The notes under the pieces: generated by a model
Told to the model about the DNA's origin: nothing
The model's input: the letters and a program-made list of their open reading frames with translations, nothing else
The model's database searches: none
In this document: in pieces, positions 27,674 through 36,566 of the stretch
Position numbering within the stretch: position 1 is the stretch's first letter
Layout: each line of letters begins with the position of its first letter
Assembly (NCBI GenBank): GCA_910586125.1
Contig: CAJUHP010000005.1
Location: forward strand, 55,892-119,891
Source: an uncultured Lachnospiraceae bacterium
GTDB taxonomy: Bacteria; Bacillota; Clostridia; Lachnospirales; Lachnospiraceae
Length of the DNA: 64,000 nt
Reading direction: 5' to 3'
Program-made: the position numbers and the translations under genes

Positions 27674-30655
27674 CTACTGAAAATCCTCTCTCACCTTATT
27701 CCACAGAGCGTCCATGCTGAAATGTTCTCTTATATACCTCTGGGTCCTCCCGGAAACTTCTGACAGCTTCCCGGTATCCCGATACCATTCCACCGCCCGT
27801 CTCGCAAACGCCTCCGCCGTCTCCTCCACCGCCACCACGGACCGGATATCCGGAATTCCCTCCGCTCCAATCGGCGTGGTGATCATGGGGATTCCATGGT
27901 AGACCGCTTCGATCACCTTTCCCTTGACGCCGGCTCCAAAGCGAAGCGGACAGACAACCAGGCGGCAGGAATCGTACAGGCTCTGCAGCTCTTCCTCGCT
28001 CACAAAGCCCTTTACCTGGATCGGCCCCGGATTTCCCTGGCCGTCGGTCCCGTTTAAGGCTGTGATTGTCTCCGGGGCCTGGGAGCCGGCGATATAAAAC
28101 GGGATCTGTCCGGCTTCCTCTCCCAGCAGGCGCCACATCTGCGGATAAATCTCCTGCACGAACCACTGCATGGCGTCCACATTCGGGCGATGGGCAAACC
28201 CGCCGACAAAGAGAAATCCTTTTCTTTTGTTAAAATCAGCGGGGATGGATGAAGCCTCCCGAAACGTATCGTAGCTGTAGACCGACACGCTTTTCACCGG
28301 AATCGAGGGGTCCAGGCGGCGGATCTCCTCCTCCTCCATGGTGGAGGGATAATATACCGCCTCGCAGTTGTGCATAATCGAGAATTCAACCTTTTTCCAG
28401 TGTTCCGATTCCTCCAGCCGCTTCTTATCCCCCGTCAGCTCATATTCCCTGGCTTCCCTGAGATAATGCAGATCATGTCCATAGTAGATACACGCGATAT
28501 TGGTATGCTCCCGGATAAAACCGATATATTTCTCCGCGATATGAGGCCGGTTCAGAAATGCAAAATCAATGTATGGCCCGTTGACCTCGATCCAGTTTAA
28601 GATCCGCCCTTCCCGAAACTCGTCCCCGTACAGCACCTCCACTCCCATCTGCTGCAGGACGCTCGTGTAAGGCTCTTCCCGGTTGAAGTTATCTCCGATA
28701 AATTTCACCTGATAACCGTTTTTGAGAAACATCCGGATAAAGGTAAACGTGCTTCGGGAGCCGGCGTCCTTATCAAACTGCGGCACGTAATGATCGATCA
28801 CCAGAATCGTCCGCTTTCCCTGGGAACGGTCTCTGGCCTGAAACAGCGCCGGCGGTTCGCTGTGCTCCGTCTGAAGGGCGAACTCCTCCTCCCATTTCTC
28901 TCGAAGCTTTCTGCTGTTCTCGATCTGATACCGCTTGATGCCGCTTCCCGTATCCGTCCCGTTGCTGACTCCCTCAAAGTGGATCACCGCCGACTTCGGC
29001 TGATAAACCACCCGATAACCGGCGTCCCGAACCGCGAAAGCCAGATCCGCATCCTCGCAGTAAGCCGGGACAAAGCGCTCGTCAAACCCGCCAAGCTGTT
29101 TCCACAGCGAAACCGGAAGCAGAATGGAAGCGCCGGAGATATAGTCCACATCCTTGACATAGTTGTAGGCCGCCTTCTCCGGATCGTCCAGACGCCCGTA
29201 ATTCCAGCCTGTCCCGTCGCTCCACAGGATACCGCCGGCCTCCTGAAGACGTCCGTCCGGATAGATCAATTTGGAGCCGACCATGCCGATCTGGGAATCC
29301 GATTCGATCTGTTCCACCAGACTGTCAAGCCAACCGGGACAGACTCTGGTGTCGTTGTTTAAAAACAGCAGATATTTTCCTCTGGCCTCCTTTGCCGCCA
29401 GATTGCAGTTTCGCAGAAATCCCAGATTCTCCGGCGTCCGGCTGATGCGGATTCCCTTTGCCTTCTGCGCCAGGAAACGGGTGTCATCCGACGACTGGTC
29501 GTCCGCGACAATGACCTCATACGAGACATTCTCTGTGTTTTCCAGAATGGAGGAGAGACAGTTCCAGGTGTACTCGATCTGGTTATAAACCGGAATCACA
29601 ATCGAAACGGTCGGGGCTTCGGTCTGAGGAAAGCAGAGCGGCTTCTTTTTTTTCAGACCGGCTTGGGCCTGGGCAGAGCCATTGTTTTCCCTCTTCCCGT
29701 CTCCTTTTATGGCTTTGTACAGCTTTTTTAGCGCCCGGTAAACCGGTTTCGCCCCAAATTTCCCGGCAATCCGTTTGAGCCGGTCGTACTTCCCGATAAT
29801 CTCCTGCTGCCCGGCGATCAGGCCGTTTAAATTTTGAATATGATTCTCCTTAAGCTGCACCGCCGTCTGAAGGGATTCGATCTGGGTATGGTAATCATAG
29901 ATGGTTTTCTTAAAATCCTTGGATCTCTTTGCGTAGCGCTTCATATACGCATAGCATTCCTCTTTTCCATGGACATATTCCTGAAACGCTTTTTCCATCC
30001 GCGCAAAGCAGATTGACTGGGGGCGGCTGATACGGCAGCGCTCCAGCAGCCGGATCCCATCCATGCTCCCCTCCAGCAGAGCGCTGTGGCGGCGGTAGAA
30101 GTACAGCAAAATCCGGTAGCGGATAAAGTCAAGAGGGATCGGAAAATCAAATACCCACTCGTAGTCCAGACAAATCCATTCCCCGCCCTGAACGATCACA
30201 TTCTCAAACAGCATATCAATGTTGGACACCGAGAGGGCCGGTCCATCCGGGCATTTCACCGCGCCGAACACCTCGTCAAACGCATTTGTCCTCTCAAACT
30301 CCAGACGGCCGCCCTCCCGAATCGCAAGCAGTTTATCCAGGGCTTCGCTCAAGACAGCCGCCGCGTTTTCTCCGCTTCGGATTCTCTCTTCCAGCAGCTC
30401 GTCTAACGTTTGCCCCTCCACATACGCATAGCGCATCACATCGCCGGTAAAAGCCGGTTCCAGCATTGACACCTTCTCATAGAACCGCTCCATCTTCTGA
30501 TAGCTGTCCGCAAAACGGCGGATATGAGGAATTCCCTGCGGCCTTACCGCCGATTTCTCCACAAACCGAACGCCGTTCTCCTCACAGATCTGCGTCCTCG
30601 TCTGAAATGGCTCCCGGCGCATTTTATTATATTTTACATATAAAATCTGCTTCAT
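27674..30655 (-). CDS. Kinase-like / GT2 / GT4-like three-domain glycosyltransferase
   Basis: About 993 residues. Residues 1-250 resemble an aminoglycoside phosphotransferase/choline kinase-like fold: 'SNIDMLFENVI' at the catalytic loop and 'ICLDYEWVFDF' at the metal loop. A coiled coil (about 255-300, 'HTQIESLQTAVQLKENHIQN') follows. A GT2 domain (about 350-610) has 'VSIVIPVYNQIEYTWNC', 'VIVADDQSSDDT' and 'FLNNDTRV'. The rest is a GT4-like GT-B domain with 'FLFVGGFAHRPNVDAMQWF' and 'CPLRFGAGVKGKVIEAVYHG'. The start at 30655 follows AGGGAG at good spacing; the ATG at 30715 has no site. It could phosphorylate a sugar or alcohol and add two sugars, but each activity is inferred. Confidence 0.8.
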   Translation of the reverse strand: MKQILYVKYNKMRREPFQTRTQICEENGVRFVEKSAVRPQGIPHIRRFADSYQKMERFYEKVSMLEPAFTGDVMRYAYVEGQTLDELLEERIRSGENAAAVLSEALDKLLAIREGGRLEFERTNAFDEVFGAVKCPDGPALSVSNIDMLFENVIVQGGEWICLDYEWVFDFPIPLDFIRYRILLYFYRRHSALLEGSMDGIRLLERCRISRPQSICFARMEKAFQEYVHGKEECYAYMKRYAKRSKDFKKTIYDYHTQIESLQTAVQLKENHIQNLNGLIAGQQEIIGKYDRLKRIAGKFGAKPVYRALKKLYKAIKGDGKRENNGSAQAQAGLKKKKPLCFPQTEAPTVSIVIPVYNQIEYTWNCLSSILENTENVSYEVIVADDQSSDDTRFLAQKAKGIRISRTPENLGFLRNCNLAAKEARGKYLLFLNNDTRVCPGWLDSLVEQIESDSQIGMVGSKLIYPDGRLQEAGGILWSDGTGWNYGRLDDPEKAAYNYVKDVDYISGASILLPVSLWKQLGGFDERFVPAYCEDADLAFAVRDAGYRVVYQPKSAVIHFEGVSNGTDTGSGIKRYQIENSRKLREKWEEEFALQTEHSEPPALFQARDRSQGKRTILVIDHYVPQFDKDAGSRSTFTFIRMFLKNGYQVKFIGDNFNREEPYTSVLQQMGVEVLYGDEFREGRILNWIEVNGPYIDFAFLNRPHIAEKYIGFIREHTNIACIYYGHDLHYLREAREYELTGDKKRLEESEHWKKVEFSIMHNCEAVYYPSTMEEEEIRRLDPSIPVKSVSVYSYDTFREASSIPADFNKRKGFLFVGGFAHRPNVDAMQWFVQEIYPQMWRLLGEEAGQIPFYIAGSQAPETITALNGTDGQGNPGPIQVKGFVSEEELQSLYDSCRLVVCPLRFGAGVKGKVIEAVYHGIPMITTPIGAEGIPDIRSVVAVEETAEAFARRAVEWYRDTGKLSEVSGRTQRYIREHFSMDALWNKVREDFQ

Positions 30656-30721
30656 AACGTCTCCCTGCCGCCCGCGGCTGTCGTATTCCGCGCTTAGTTT
30701 TGCCGCGGATGCCATCCGGTA

Positions 30722-31624
30722 TCAGCCGAGCGTACTGATAATCAAAAAGGAATTTGCGAAATATGGAAACTGTCCGTCCGCCGCCAGCGCCTCATACGCC
30801 GCCGCCTCGTCAAACATAACATAGCGATCCCGGTCATAACTGGTGGTCATGGGATCTAACATCCCTTTTCTGGGAAGAAAGCGATCCGAATACACGGCGG
30901 TGGGCAGTTTATAGTCCGGCATCGGATAATAGAATTCATTTTCCCTAAAGCCCGCCTGCTCCAACAGCCCGGTAATCTCCGGTTTGGAAAAAGTCCGCAC
31001 ACCCCGGATTCCGGCGTAATTCTGTATTCCGTCAAAGTAACCGGCCGTGTGATCCTCCGCCGCGCCGGCCCAGTATTTGAGTCCGAATTTATTTTCAATG
31101 GCTAAGAGCAGCTTTCCGCCCGGTTTTAAAAACCGCTTCACCCTCTGAAGCATCTGCGCGTACGGCTCCCCGTGGCTGATATAGTAGCCGGCGTATTCAA
31201 ATACGCCGATCAGCGTCACATAGTCAAAGGTCTCCTCCAGAACCAGGTCTTCAAAATTACCCACAAAAATCTCCAGATTTCCATGATGACCGTTGCGGAC
31301 CGCATTGATTGTGGAGCGGCGTTTGGACAGATCGTTGCAGACAACCCGGTTTACGCTGCGGCAGAACAGGCCGGTCACGGCGCCGCACCCGGAGCCGATC
31401 TCCAAAAGGCTGGCCTTCGGATCAAACGCATACCAGTCCAGAACATTCTCCCGCACATCCGACAGATGATACAGGATGGCCCATTCCGTCTCTTCCATCA
31501 GAATCTCCTGCATGGGCCGGCCGCTTCTGCACAGCGCAAGAAGTCTCTCCTCCACCTCTCCGTCGCTGTACAGATCCTCGCCCCTGTAAAATTTCAGATT
31601 CAAAACCGGTTCTGTGTTGTCCAT
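30722..31624 (-). CDS. SAM-dependent methyltransferase, class I
   Basis: 300 residues. Motif I 'LLEIGSGCGAVTGLF' binds S-adenosylmethionine, followed by 'VVCNDLSKRRSTI' (acidic end of strand 2) and 'FDYVTLIGVFEYAGYY' and 'FLKPGGKLLLAIEN'. It lies one base after the ABC ATPase gene and upstream of the three-domain glycosyltransferase. In ABC-dependent O-antigen systems a terminal methyl or methyl-phosphate group added by such an enzyme stops chain growth and marks the chain for Wzt. The adjacent kinase-like domain makes that comparison attractive, but it is not shown. Confidence 0.85.
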   Translation of the reverse strand: MDNTEPVLNLKFYRGEDLYSDGEVEERLLALCRSGRPMQEILMEETEWAILYHLSDVRENVLDWYAFDPKASLLEIGSGCGAVTGLFCRSVNRVVCNDLSKRRSTINAVRNGHHGNLEIFVGNFEDLVLEETFDYVTLIGVFEYAGYYISHGEPYAQMLQRVKRFLKPGGKLLLAIENKFGLKYWAGAAEDHTAGYFDGIQNYAGIRGVRTFSKPEITGLLEQAGFRENEFYYPMPDYKLPTAVYSDRFLPRKGMLDPMTTSYDRDRYVMFDEAAAYEALAADGQFPYFANSFLIISTLG

Positions 31625-31625
31625 A

Positions 31626-33017
31626 TCAAAGCCTTTCCACCTTCACCTGAGAGTTCATATCAAAGTATCCCACCGTATTTTTTTCTGAGATCACAGTGAG
31701 ATTCACCACATCGTACAGCCGGTCAAACACCACAAATTCTCCGTGTACATAACCGGTACATCCCAGGGAGAGAAGATAGTCCTTTCCCTGCAGATCCATG
31801 TTCTGGACAAAGGAAGCGACCGCCGTCTCTCCCTCGTGAAACAGACCCGTCTCGCAGCTCTCGATTAAACTGTTGGTCCCGGTCAGCTCCGTTCCCTTGG
31901 AATCCTTTATGGTAAATGCAAAAATCGGCTCCTGCACTTCCTTCTCAAAACGGACTTTCATCCGAATGGTAAACGGTTTTCCCTTCATCAGCAGATTGGT
32001 CAGCTCGCCCTTATGGTCAAAAATTCCCACGTCCGTAATCTGCGCGCTGCCGTCGCCGTATTTTAACTGGTCCGCATTTCGGGCCAGACCGGAAAGCCAC
32101 GATGCCTCTGCGTCCTTCTGACCGACGCTGCAGGATTTTAAAACAGCGGCGGATGCCTTCGACTCCGCAGCCATGCTTTCGCGTTCCGGGGAGCCTGCCG
32201 CCGTTTTCTGAGCCGTTTCCCTCTCTTTTAGAAGCTGTTCGGCAAAGTCTGCCTTCTGCCCGATTCCCTCCAGATCATCCCCGTCAAACTGCCCCGCCAG
32301 AATCTTCTTATACAGATCCACCATCGGTCCCGGTTCTCCTTCCGCTACAAACGCGCCCCGGTTGAGAACCACTACCTTGTCACAGTATTTGATGATCGTC
32401 CCCATATCGTGCGTCACCAGCAGCACGGTCGTGCCGCTCTCGCGGATCTCGTGGATCTTCTTATAGCATTTGGCCTGAAAGAAAACATCTCCCACCGCCA
32501 GCGCTTCGTCCACAATCAAAATCTCCGGCTCCACATTGATTGCCAGCGCAAAAGCCAGCCGCACAAACATACCGCTGGAATAGGTTTTTACCGGCTGATG
32601 GACAAAATCTCCAATGTCCGCAAAACTCAAAATCTCCGGAAGCTTCTGTTCCATCTCCCTGCGGCTAAACCCCATCATGGTGCCGTTCATGAAAATGTTC
32701 TCGATCCCGGTATACTCCATATTGAAACCGGCTCCCAGCTCCAAGAGCGCCGAGATCCGCCCGTTCACCGTCAGCGCGCCGGACGTCGGCGTCAGAACTC
32801 CTGTGATCAGCTTTAACATGGTGGATTTTCCGGAGCCGTTGGTTCCGATGATCCCCACGAACTGGCCGGGCTCCACTTCAAAGGAAATGTCCTTCAGCGC
32901 ATAAAATTTTTTGTGATACTCCTTATGACCTGGCCGAAGCGATTCCTTTAAACGGTCAATCGGCCGGTCAAACAGCTTGTATATCTTTGTGACGTGATCC
33001 ACTTTGATTGCTGCCAA
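31626..33017 (-). CDS. Wzt-type polysaccharide ABC transporter ATPase with carbohydrate-binding tail
   Basis: 463 residues. The ATPase domain (1-245) has Walker A 'GTNGSGKST', signature 'YSSGMFVRLAFALA' and Walker B 'ILIVDEALAVGD', the form used by polysaccharide and teichoic acid exporters. A linker rich in charged residues (about 245-300) leads to a C-terminal beta-sandwich (about 310-463) like Wzt-C, with 'QITDVGIFDHKGELTNLL' and 'TIRMKVRFEKEV'. That domain recognises the modified glycan terminus in Wzt systems. The start is a TTG six bases after GGGAG. The permease gene is directly upstream. Confidence 0.9.
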   Translation of the reverse strand: MAAIKVDHVTKIYKLFDRPIDRLKESLRPGHKEYHKKFYALKDISFEVEPGQFVGIIGTNGSGKSTMLKLITGVLTPTSGALTVNGRISALLELGAGFNMEYTGIENIFMNGTMMGFSRREMEQKLPEILSFADIGDFVHQPVKTYSSGMFVRLAFALAINVEPEILIVDEALAVGDVFFQAKCYKKIHEIRESGTTVLLVTHDMGTIIKYCDKVVVLNRGAFVAEGEPGPMVDLYKKILAGQFDGDDLEGIGQKADFAEQLLKERETAQKTAAGSPERESMAAESKASAAVLKSCSVGQKDAEASWLSGLARNADQLKYGDGSAQITDVGIFDHKGELTNLLMKGKPFTIRMKVRFEKEVQEPIFAFTIKDSKGTELTGTNSLIESCETGLFHEGETAVASFVQNMDLQGKDYLLSLGCTGYVHGEFVVFDRLYDVVNLTVISEKNTVGYFDMNSQVKVERL

Positions 33018-33029
33018 AATATTCTCCCT

Positions 33030-33833
33030 CTACAGAACATCCGCAAAATGCGGACGCAGCCGTCTGAATATCCACGCCCCCAGAAACAAAATTCCCCATG
33101 TAAAACCCCAGAAATACACGGAGTATCCGGGGTTCTCCCAAAACCACTGTTCATACAGCAACGCTCCCCGAACGCCTTCCGCCACATAAAACATCGGATT
33201 CAGCTTTAAAAGCGGCACCCAGCTTCCGGCCAGCTCATACTGCCACATGACCGGCGTCACCCATATGCCGAACTGCAGAATAATCCCCACAATCTGCCCC
33301 ATATCCCTGAAAAAAACCATAATCGACGAAGTGATATAAGACAGGCCCAGGCACAGAAGAAAGACCCCTGCCGAATAGTAGGGAAGCTGCAGCCAATAGA
33401 CCGACGGCAGCCTTCCCATAATCAGATACACAAAAAACAGCACAGTCAAAAAAATCAGATGGATCAGCGCGGCGCTCACCAGCTTGATCACAGGAAGAAT
33501 ATGAACCGGAAAGACAATCTTCTTTACCAGATAGCTGTATTCATTGAGACTGTTCGTCCCGCTATTTAACGCCTCCTGAAAGAAAAACCAGGGTACGATT
33601 CCCGCCAACATCCAAAGAAGATACGGGTACTCCTCCGTCTGCGGGACAATATCCCCTCTCAGTACGCCAAAGACAATATAGTAGATGACGACCGTCACAA
33701 CCGGCTGAACAAACATCCAGAGAATCCCGAAATAGGAGCCGGCAAACCGCTTTTTAAAATCTGCCCGGGCCAACTCCCAGATCAGACGGCGCTTCCAAAA
33801 GATCAGAGCCAGATCGGTGAATACATTCTTCAT
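33030..33833 (-). CDS. ABC-2 type polysaccharide exporter permease (Wzm/TagG-like)
   Basis: 267 residues with six hydrophobic helices. The N-terminus 'LIWELARADFKKRFAGSYFG' and 'LWMFVQPVVTVVIYYIVFG' and the late 'FFRDMGQIVGIILQFGIWVTPVMW' are highly typical of Wzm/TagG/RfbA exporters. It pairs with the downstream Wzt-like ATPase to move lipid-linked glycan across the membrane. No good Shine-Dalgarno precedes the ATG; the rfbC stop lies two bases upstream, so re-initiation is likely. Confidence 0.9.
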   Translation of the reverse strand: MKNVFTDLALIFWKRRLIWELARADFKKRFAGSYFGILWMFVQPVVTVVIYYIVFGVLRGDIVPQTEEYPYLLWMLAGIVPWFFFQEALNSGTNSLNEYSYLVKKIVFPVHILPVIKLVSAALIHLIFLTVLFFVYLIMGRLPSVYWLQLPYYSAGVFLLCLGLSYITSSIMVFFRDMGQIVGIILQFGIWVTPVMWQYELAGSWVPLLKLNPMFYVAEGVRGALLYEQWFWENPGYSVYFWGFTWGILFLGAWIFRRLRPHFADVL

Positions 33834-33835
33834 AG

Positions 33836-34393
33836 CTACTCAAAACGGAACGTTTCTGTCAGACCGCCCCATTTCTGGTCCTTTTCGGAGATGATCAGCT
33901 CCATCCCCTCCTCGATCGGCCATTCGATGCCGATCTGCGGATCGTTCCAGTACAGACCGCCCTCGTCGCCGGGATGGTAGAAGTCTGTACACTTGTAGGC
34001 AAACTCCGCCTCGTCAGACAGAACCAAAAAACCGTGCGCAAAGCCTTCCGGGACAAAGAACTGCTTCTTATTCTCCGCCGTCAGCTCCACGCCGAACCAT
34101 TTTCCAAACGTGGGGGAAGAAGCCCGCAGATCCACCGCCACATCATAGACCCGCCCTTTCAGGCAGCGCACCAGCTTTCCCTGCGGATGTTCCTTCTGGA
34201 AATGAAGCCCCCTCAGTACGCCCCTTACGGACATTGACTGGTTGTCCTGAACAAAACGCACGTCAAACCCTTCGGCTTTAAAGTCGTTCTCGTTATACGT
34301 CTCCACGAAATATCCTCTCTCATCAAAAAAAACTTTCGGTTCAATGACGCAGAGACCTTCTATTTCACAGCGTGTTACGTTTATCTTTCCCAT
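33836..34393 (-). CDS. rfbC: dTDP-4-dehydrorhamnose 3,5-epimerase
   Basis: 185 residues, the normal length of RmlC. It converts dTDP-4-keto-6-deoxyglucose to the L-lyxo isomer in dTDP-L-rhamnose synthesis. 'FVQDNQSMSVRGVLRGLHFQ' carries the catalytic His64, and Tyr133 ('YKCTDFY') and Asp172 ('SEKD') fit the usual catalytic set. 'VPEGFAHGFLVLS' is the cupin block. It is the first gene of the 21-gene operon. rmlA, rmlB and rmlD are not in the window, so they must be elsewhere if rhamnose is made. This predicts a 6-deoxysugar in the glycan. Confidence 0.93.
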   Translation of the reverse strand: MGKINVTRCEIEGLCVIEPKVFFDERGYFVETYNENDFKAEGFDVRFVQDNQSMSVRGVLRGLHFQKEHPQGKLVRCLKGRVYDVAVDLRASSPTFGKWFGVELTAENKKQFFVPEGFAHGFLVLSDEAEFAYKCTDFYHPGDEGGLYWNDPQIGIEWPIEEGMELIISEKDQKWGGLTETFRFE

Positions 34394-34528
34394 TTTTCAT
34401 GGATTCCTTTCCTGTTTCTATTAATGTACAGAAAATCATAGGAAACCGGCATGCGCCGCCAAAAATCCGGCGGGCGCATCCATCCTTTCCGAACCGTCTG
34501 CGGCGGCTGGACTTTCACAATAATGGTA

Positions 34529-34557
34529 ATTATAGCATGGACCGCCTGGAATCGCAA
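34529..34557 (-). promoter_or_regulatory. Promoter of the rfbC-ABC-glycosyltransferase operon
   Basis: Reverse strand: -35 TTGCGA (34557-34552), a 17-bp spacer ending in TGC (extended -10) and TATAAT (34534-34529). It lies about 135 bp before rfbC in the only sizeable gap between 50 kb and 11.4 kb. All later gaps in the downstream operon are at most 66 bp. Confidence 0.75.
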
Positions 34558-34598
34558 CCTTTCCCGCTGATTTAAGGAAATTTTAAAGGGAATCCCCT

Positions 34599-36566
34599 TT
34601 AGCCGCACCGTGTCAGCAGCGTCTGGACGACGGCCGCAAGCGTAACCGCAGCCCCCGCTGTAAGCGCAAACGGATACAGCACGTTTCTGTCCATGCGAAG
34701 TTTCACCTGGTCCGGACACAGGCACAGATACAGCGGCAGCAGCAGCGGAATATAATACCGGGCCTGGACGCCGTTGATCTGGTCATATCCCACCGGCGTA
34801 AACGCCAGATACATGGCCAGCCAGACCATCCCGATCACGCCGGCACACAAAAGCAGTATCCACGCTCTGGCCGGGGCGTTCAGGCCAGCCCTCTGCGCCC
34901 GGCCGGATTTCTTCTCGTCGGTAAAGATCAGAAAAAATACCAGAACCGGTATCGCCGTGCGCATCATCTCCAGCCCGACATGCCCCATACCGCCGAACAC
35001 CTCCGCCCCCAGCGTATAGGCCGGAAACGTTCTCCCCACAGACAAGATCAGCATCCGCAAAAACCTGGGAATATCGCTCAGAATATAGGGAATTTGACCG
35101 GCCTCGCTCGTATTGCCGCCTCTCAAGTCGTTGGTCTCTGCCGGTGACAGCGCTGTCGGCAGCACAAAGCTGGCCATCAAGACAAGAAAGAGGCAGACGG
35201 CCAGTCCCTTCATGGCAGCCTCCTGCCTGCGCTCTTTGAATTTTTTCTGCGGCAGCAGAAGGACGACCAGAATCAGAGGAATGTAGATGGCCTTCGGCAT
35301 GGAACCGACGGCAAAGCTGAATACCAGAACCAGAAATCCGGGCCACTCTACCGGTTTCTCCGGATTCATATATTCTTTTAAAAACCATGCAAATCCCAGC
35401 GCAAACAGGCAGAATAGGAAAGCGTCATAGGAATAGGTGGACATCAAAAAGACCGGCGTCGGCAGGAGGCCGATCCCGGCCAAAATCCCCTTTCCGACCG
35501 GAATCACATGGATCGCCCAGGCCAGCACCGACGCGCAGAACAGAAGCTGAAACAGCCTGCCCATTTCATAAACCATGGTAAAGGGCAGATGCAGCAGATA
35601 TCCCAGCCGCAGACCCACGGCCTGCGGGATGTAGGCGGGCGTATAGATCCCGGCCAGAGCGTGACCGCGGCTGTAGACAAACGCATCCTCGTTCATCCTG
35701 CGGTTCAGCTCCTCGTTCATCTGGAAGCGTTCATCCCGGTTTGCCGGCAGGTTGTAGGGGTAGTTTTCCTTGTCCGCCACAAACAGTTTCTCCAGAATAT
35801 CGTTGGTTTTTACCTCCGTCCCAAACCAGGATACACAGTAGGCGTGAAAAAAGTGTACTTCCTCATCCCAGCTCACCTTGTTGGCCGGCGCCAGAACGAT
35901 CATCAGGATTCCCAGATGCAGGACCGCGATCAGATAGCCCTCTGCCAGATGCGAGGCAATCCACCGGCGCCCCCGCCATAAAAAAGCAGTCAGAGACAGA
36001 ACCAGCCAGACAAAAACGATCCGGTGCCAGTTCATCTCATACCCATTGACACAGGACAGCCCTGTGACCACCAGGGGGAGCGTTTCCTCCTCTTGATCTG
36101 CCTCCTCATCCTTTCCGTCTTTCGGCGTCATCTCTTCCCGGTCCCACACAATCTGAATGCGATCCACCCGCGCATCCAGCCGTTCCACGGTGGTCTTTAT
36201 CAGAGCGCTGTTATGATCTTCGATCTCAAAAGGTTTGCTCTCGCCATGCAGCCACACAAACCACCGGATGTCCATTCGCTCTGCATATGAGTAGGAGAGA
36301 GACAGGCGCCCGGTAAACTGCCCGTTTCTCTCCACCGTCAGAGAACCGGTATCCGCTCTAAGCTCCCACCCATCCTCCGTCTTCACAAATCCGTCCGTCT
36401 CTGCGGCCTCAAGCGCAAACACGCCTTTTTCCTCCGGTTTAAGTCCCAGAGTTTCTCTCTGCCAGAACAAATCCGCTCCCAGCCCGGCCAGAAGGATCGC
36501 GGCAGCCGCCAGCAGAATGTTCCACATCCTTCTTTTGTTTAATGGTTTCTTATGAGACTCTGTCAT
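34599..36566 (-). CDS. DUF2142 membrane protein, GT-C-like
   Basis: 655 residues. One N-terminal helix, a soluble beta-rich insert of about 170 residues, then a polytopic core with 'PANKVSWDEEVHFFHAYCVS', where the acidic pair in the first outer loop fits DUF2142/GT-C enzymes. Later come 'STYSYDAFLFCLFALGFAW', 'SMPKAIYIPLIL' and 'GVQARYYIPLLLPLYL', all family blocks. DUF2142 proteins are presumed membrane glycosyltransferases in teichoic-acid-like or capsule loci. The start is set by the ATGA overlap with the upstream DUF2142 gene and a GGGGGAA site. It is the last gene of the cdaA-linked operon. A small AAAGGG/CCCTTT hairpin overlaps its stop codon and could act as a weak terminator. Confidence 0.78.
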   Translation of the reverse strand: MTESHKKPLNKRRMWNILLAAAAILLAGLGADLFWQRETLGLKPEEKGVFALEAAETDGFVKTEDGWELRADTGSLTVERNGQFTGRLSLSYSYAERMDIRWFVWLHGESKPFEIEDHNSALIKTTVERLDARVDRIQIVWDREEMTPKDGKDEEADQEEETLPLVVTGLSCVNGYEMNWHRIVFVWLVLSLTAFLWRGRRWIASHLAEGYLIAVLHLGILMIVLAPANKVSWDEEVHFFHAYCVSWFGTEVKTNDILEKLFVADKENYPYNLPANRDERFQMNEELNRRMNEDAFVYSRGHALAGIYTPAYIPQAVGLRLGYLLHLPFTMVYEMGRLFQLLFCASVLAWAIHVIPVGKGILAGIGLLPTPVFLMSTYSYDAFLFCLFALGFAWFLKEYMNPEKPVEWPGFLVLVFSFAVGSMPKAIYIPLILVVLLLPQKKFKERRQEAAMKGLAVCLFLVLMASFVLPTALSPAETNDLRGGNTSEAGQIPYILSDIPRFLRMLILSVGRTFPAYTLGAEVFGGMGHVGLEMMRTAIPVLVFFLIFTDEKKSGRAQRAGLNAPARAWILLLCAGVIGMVWLAMYLAFTPVGYDQINGVQARYYIPLLLPLYLCLCPDQVKLRMDRNVLYPFALTAGAAVTLAAVVQTLLTRCG

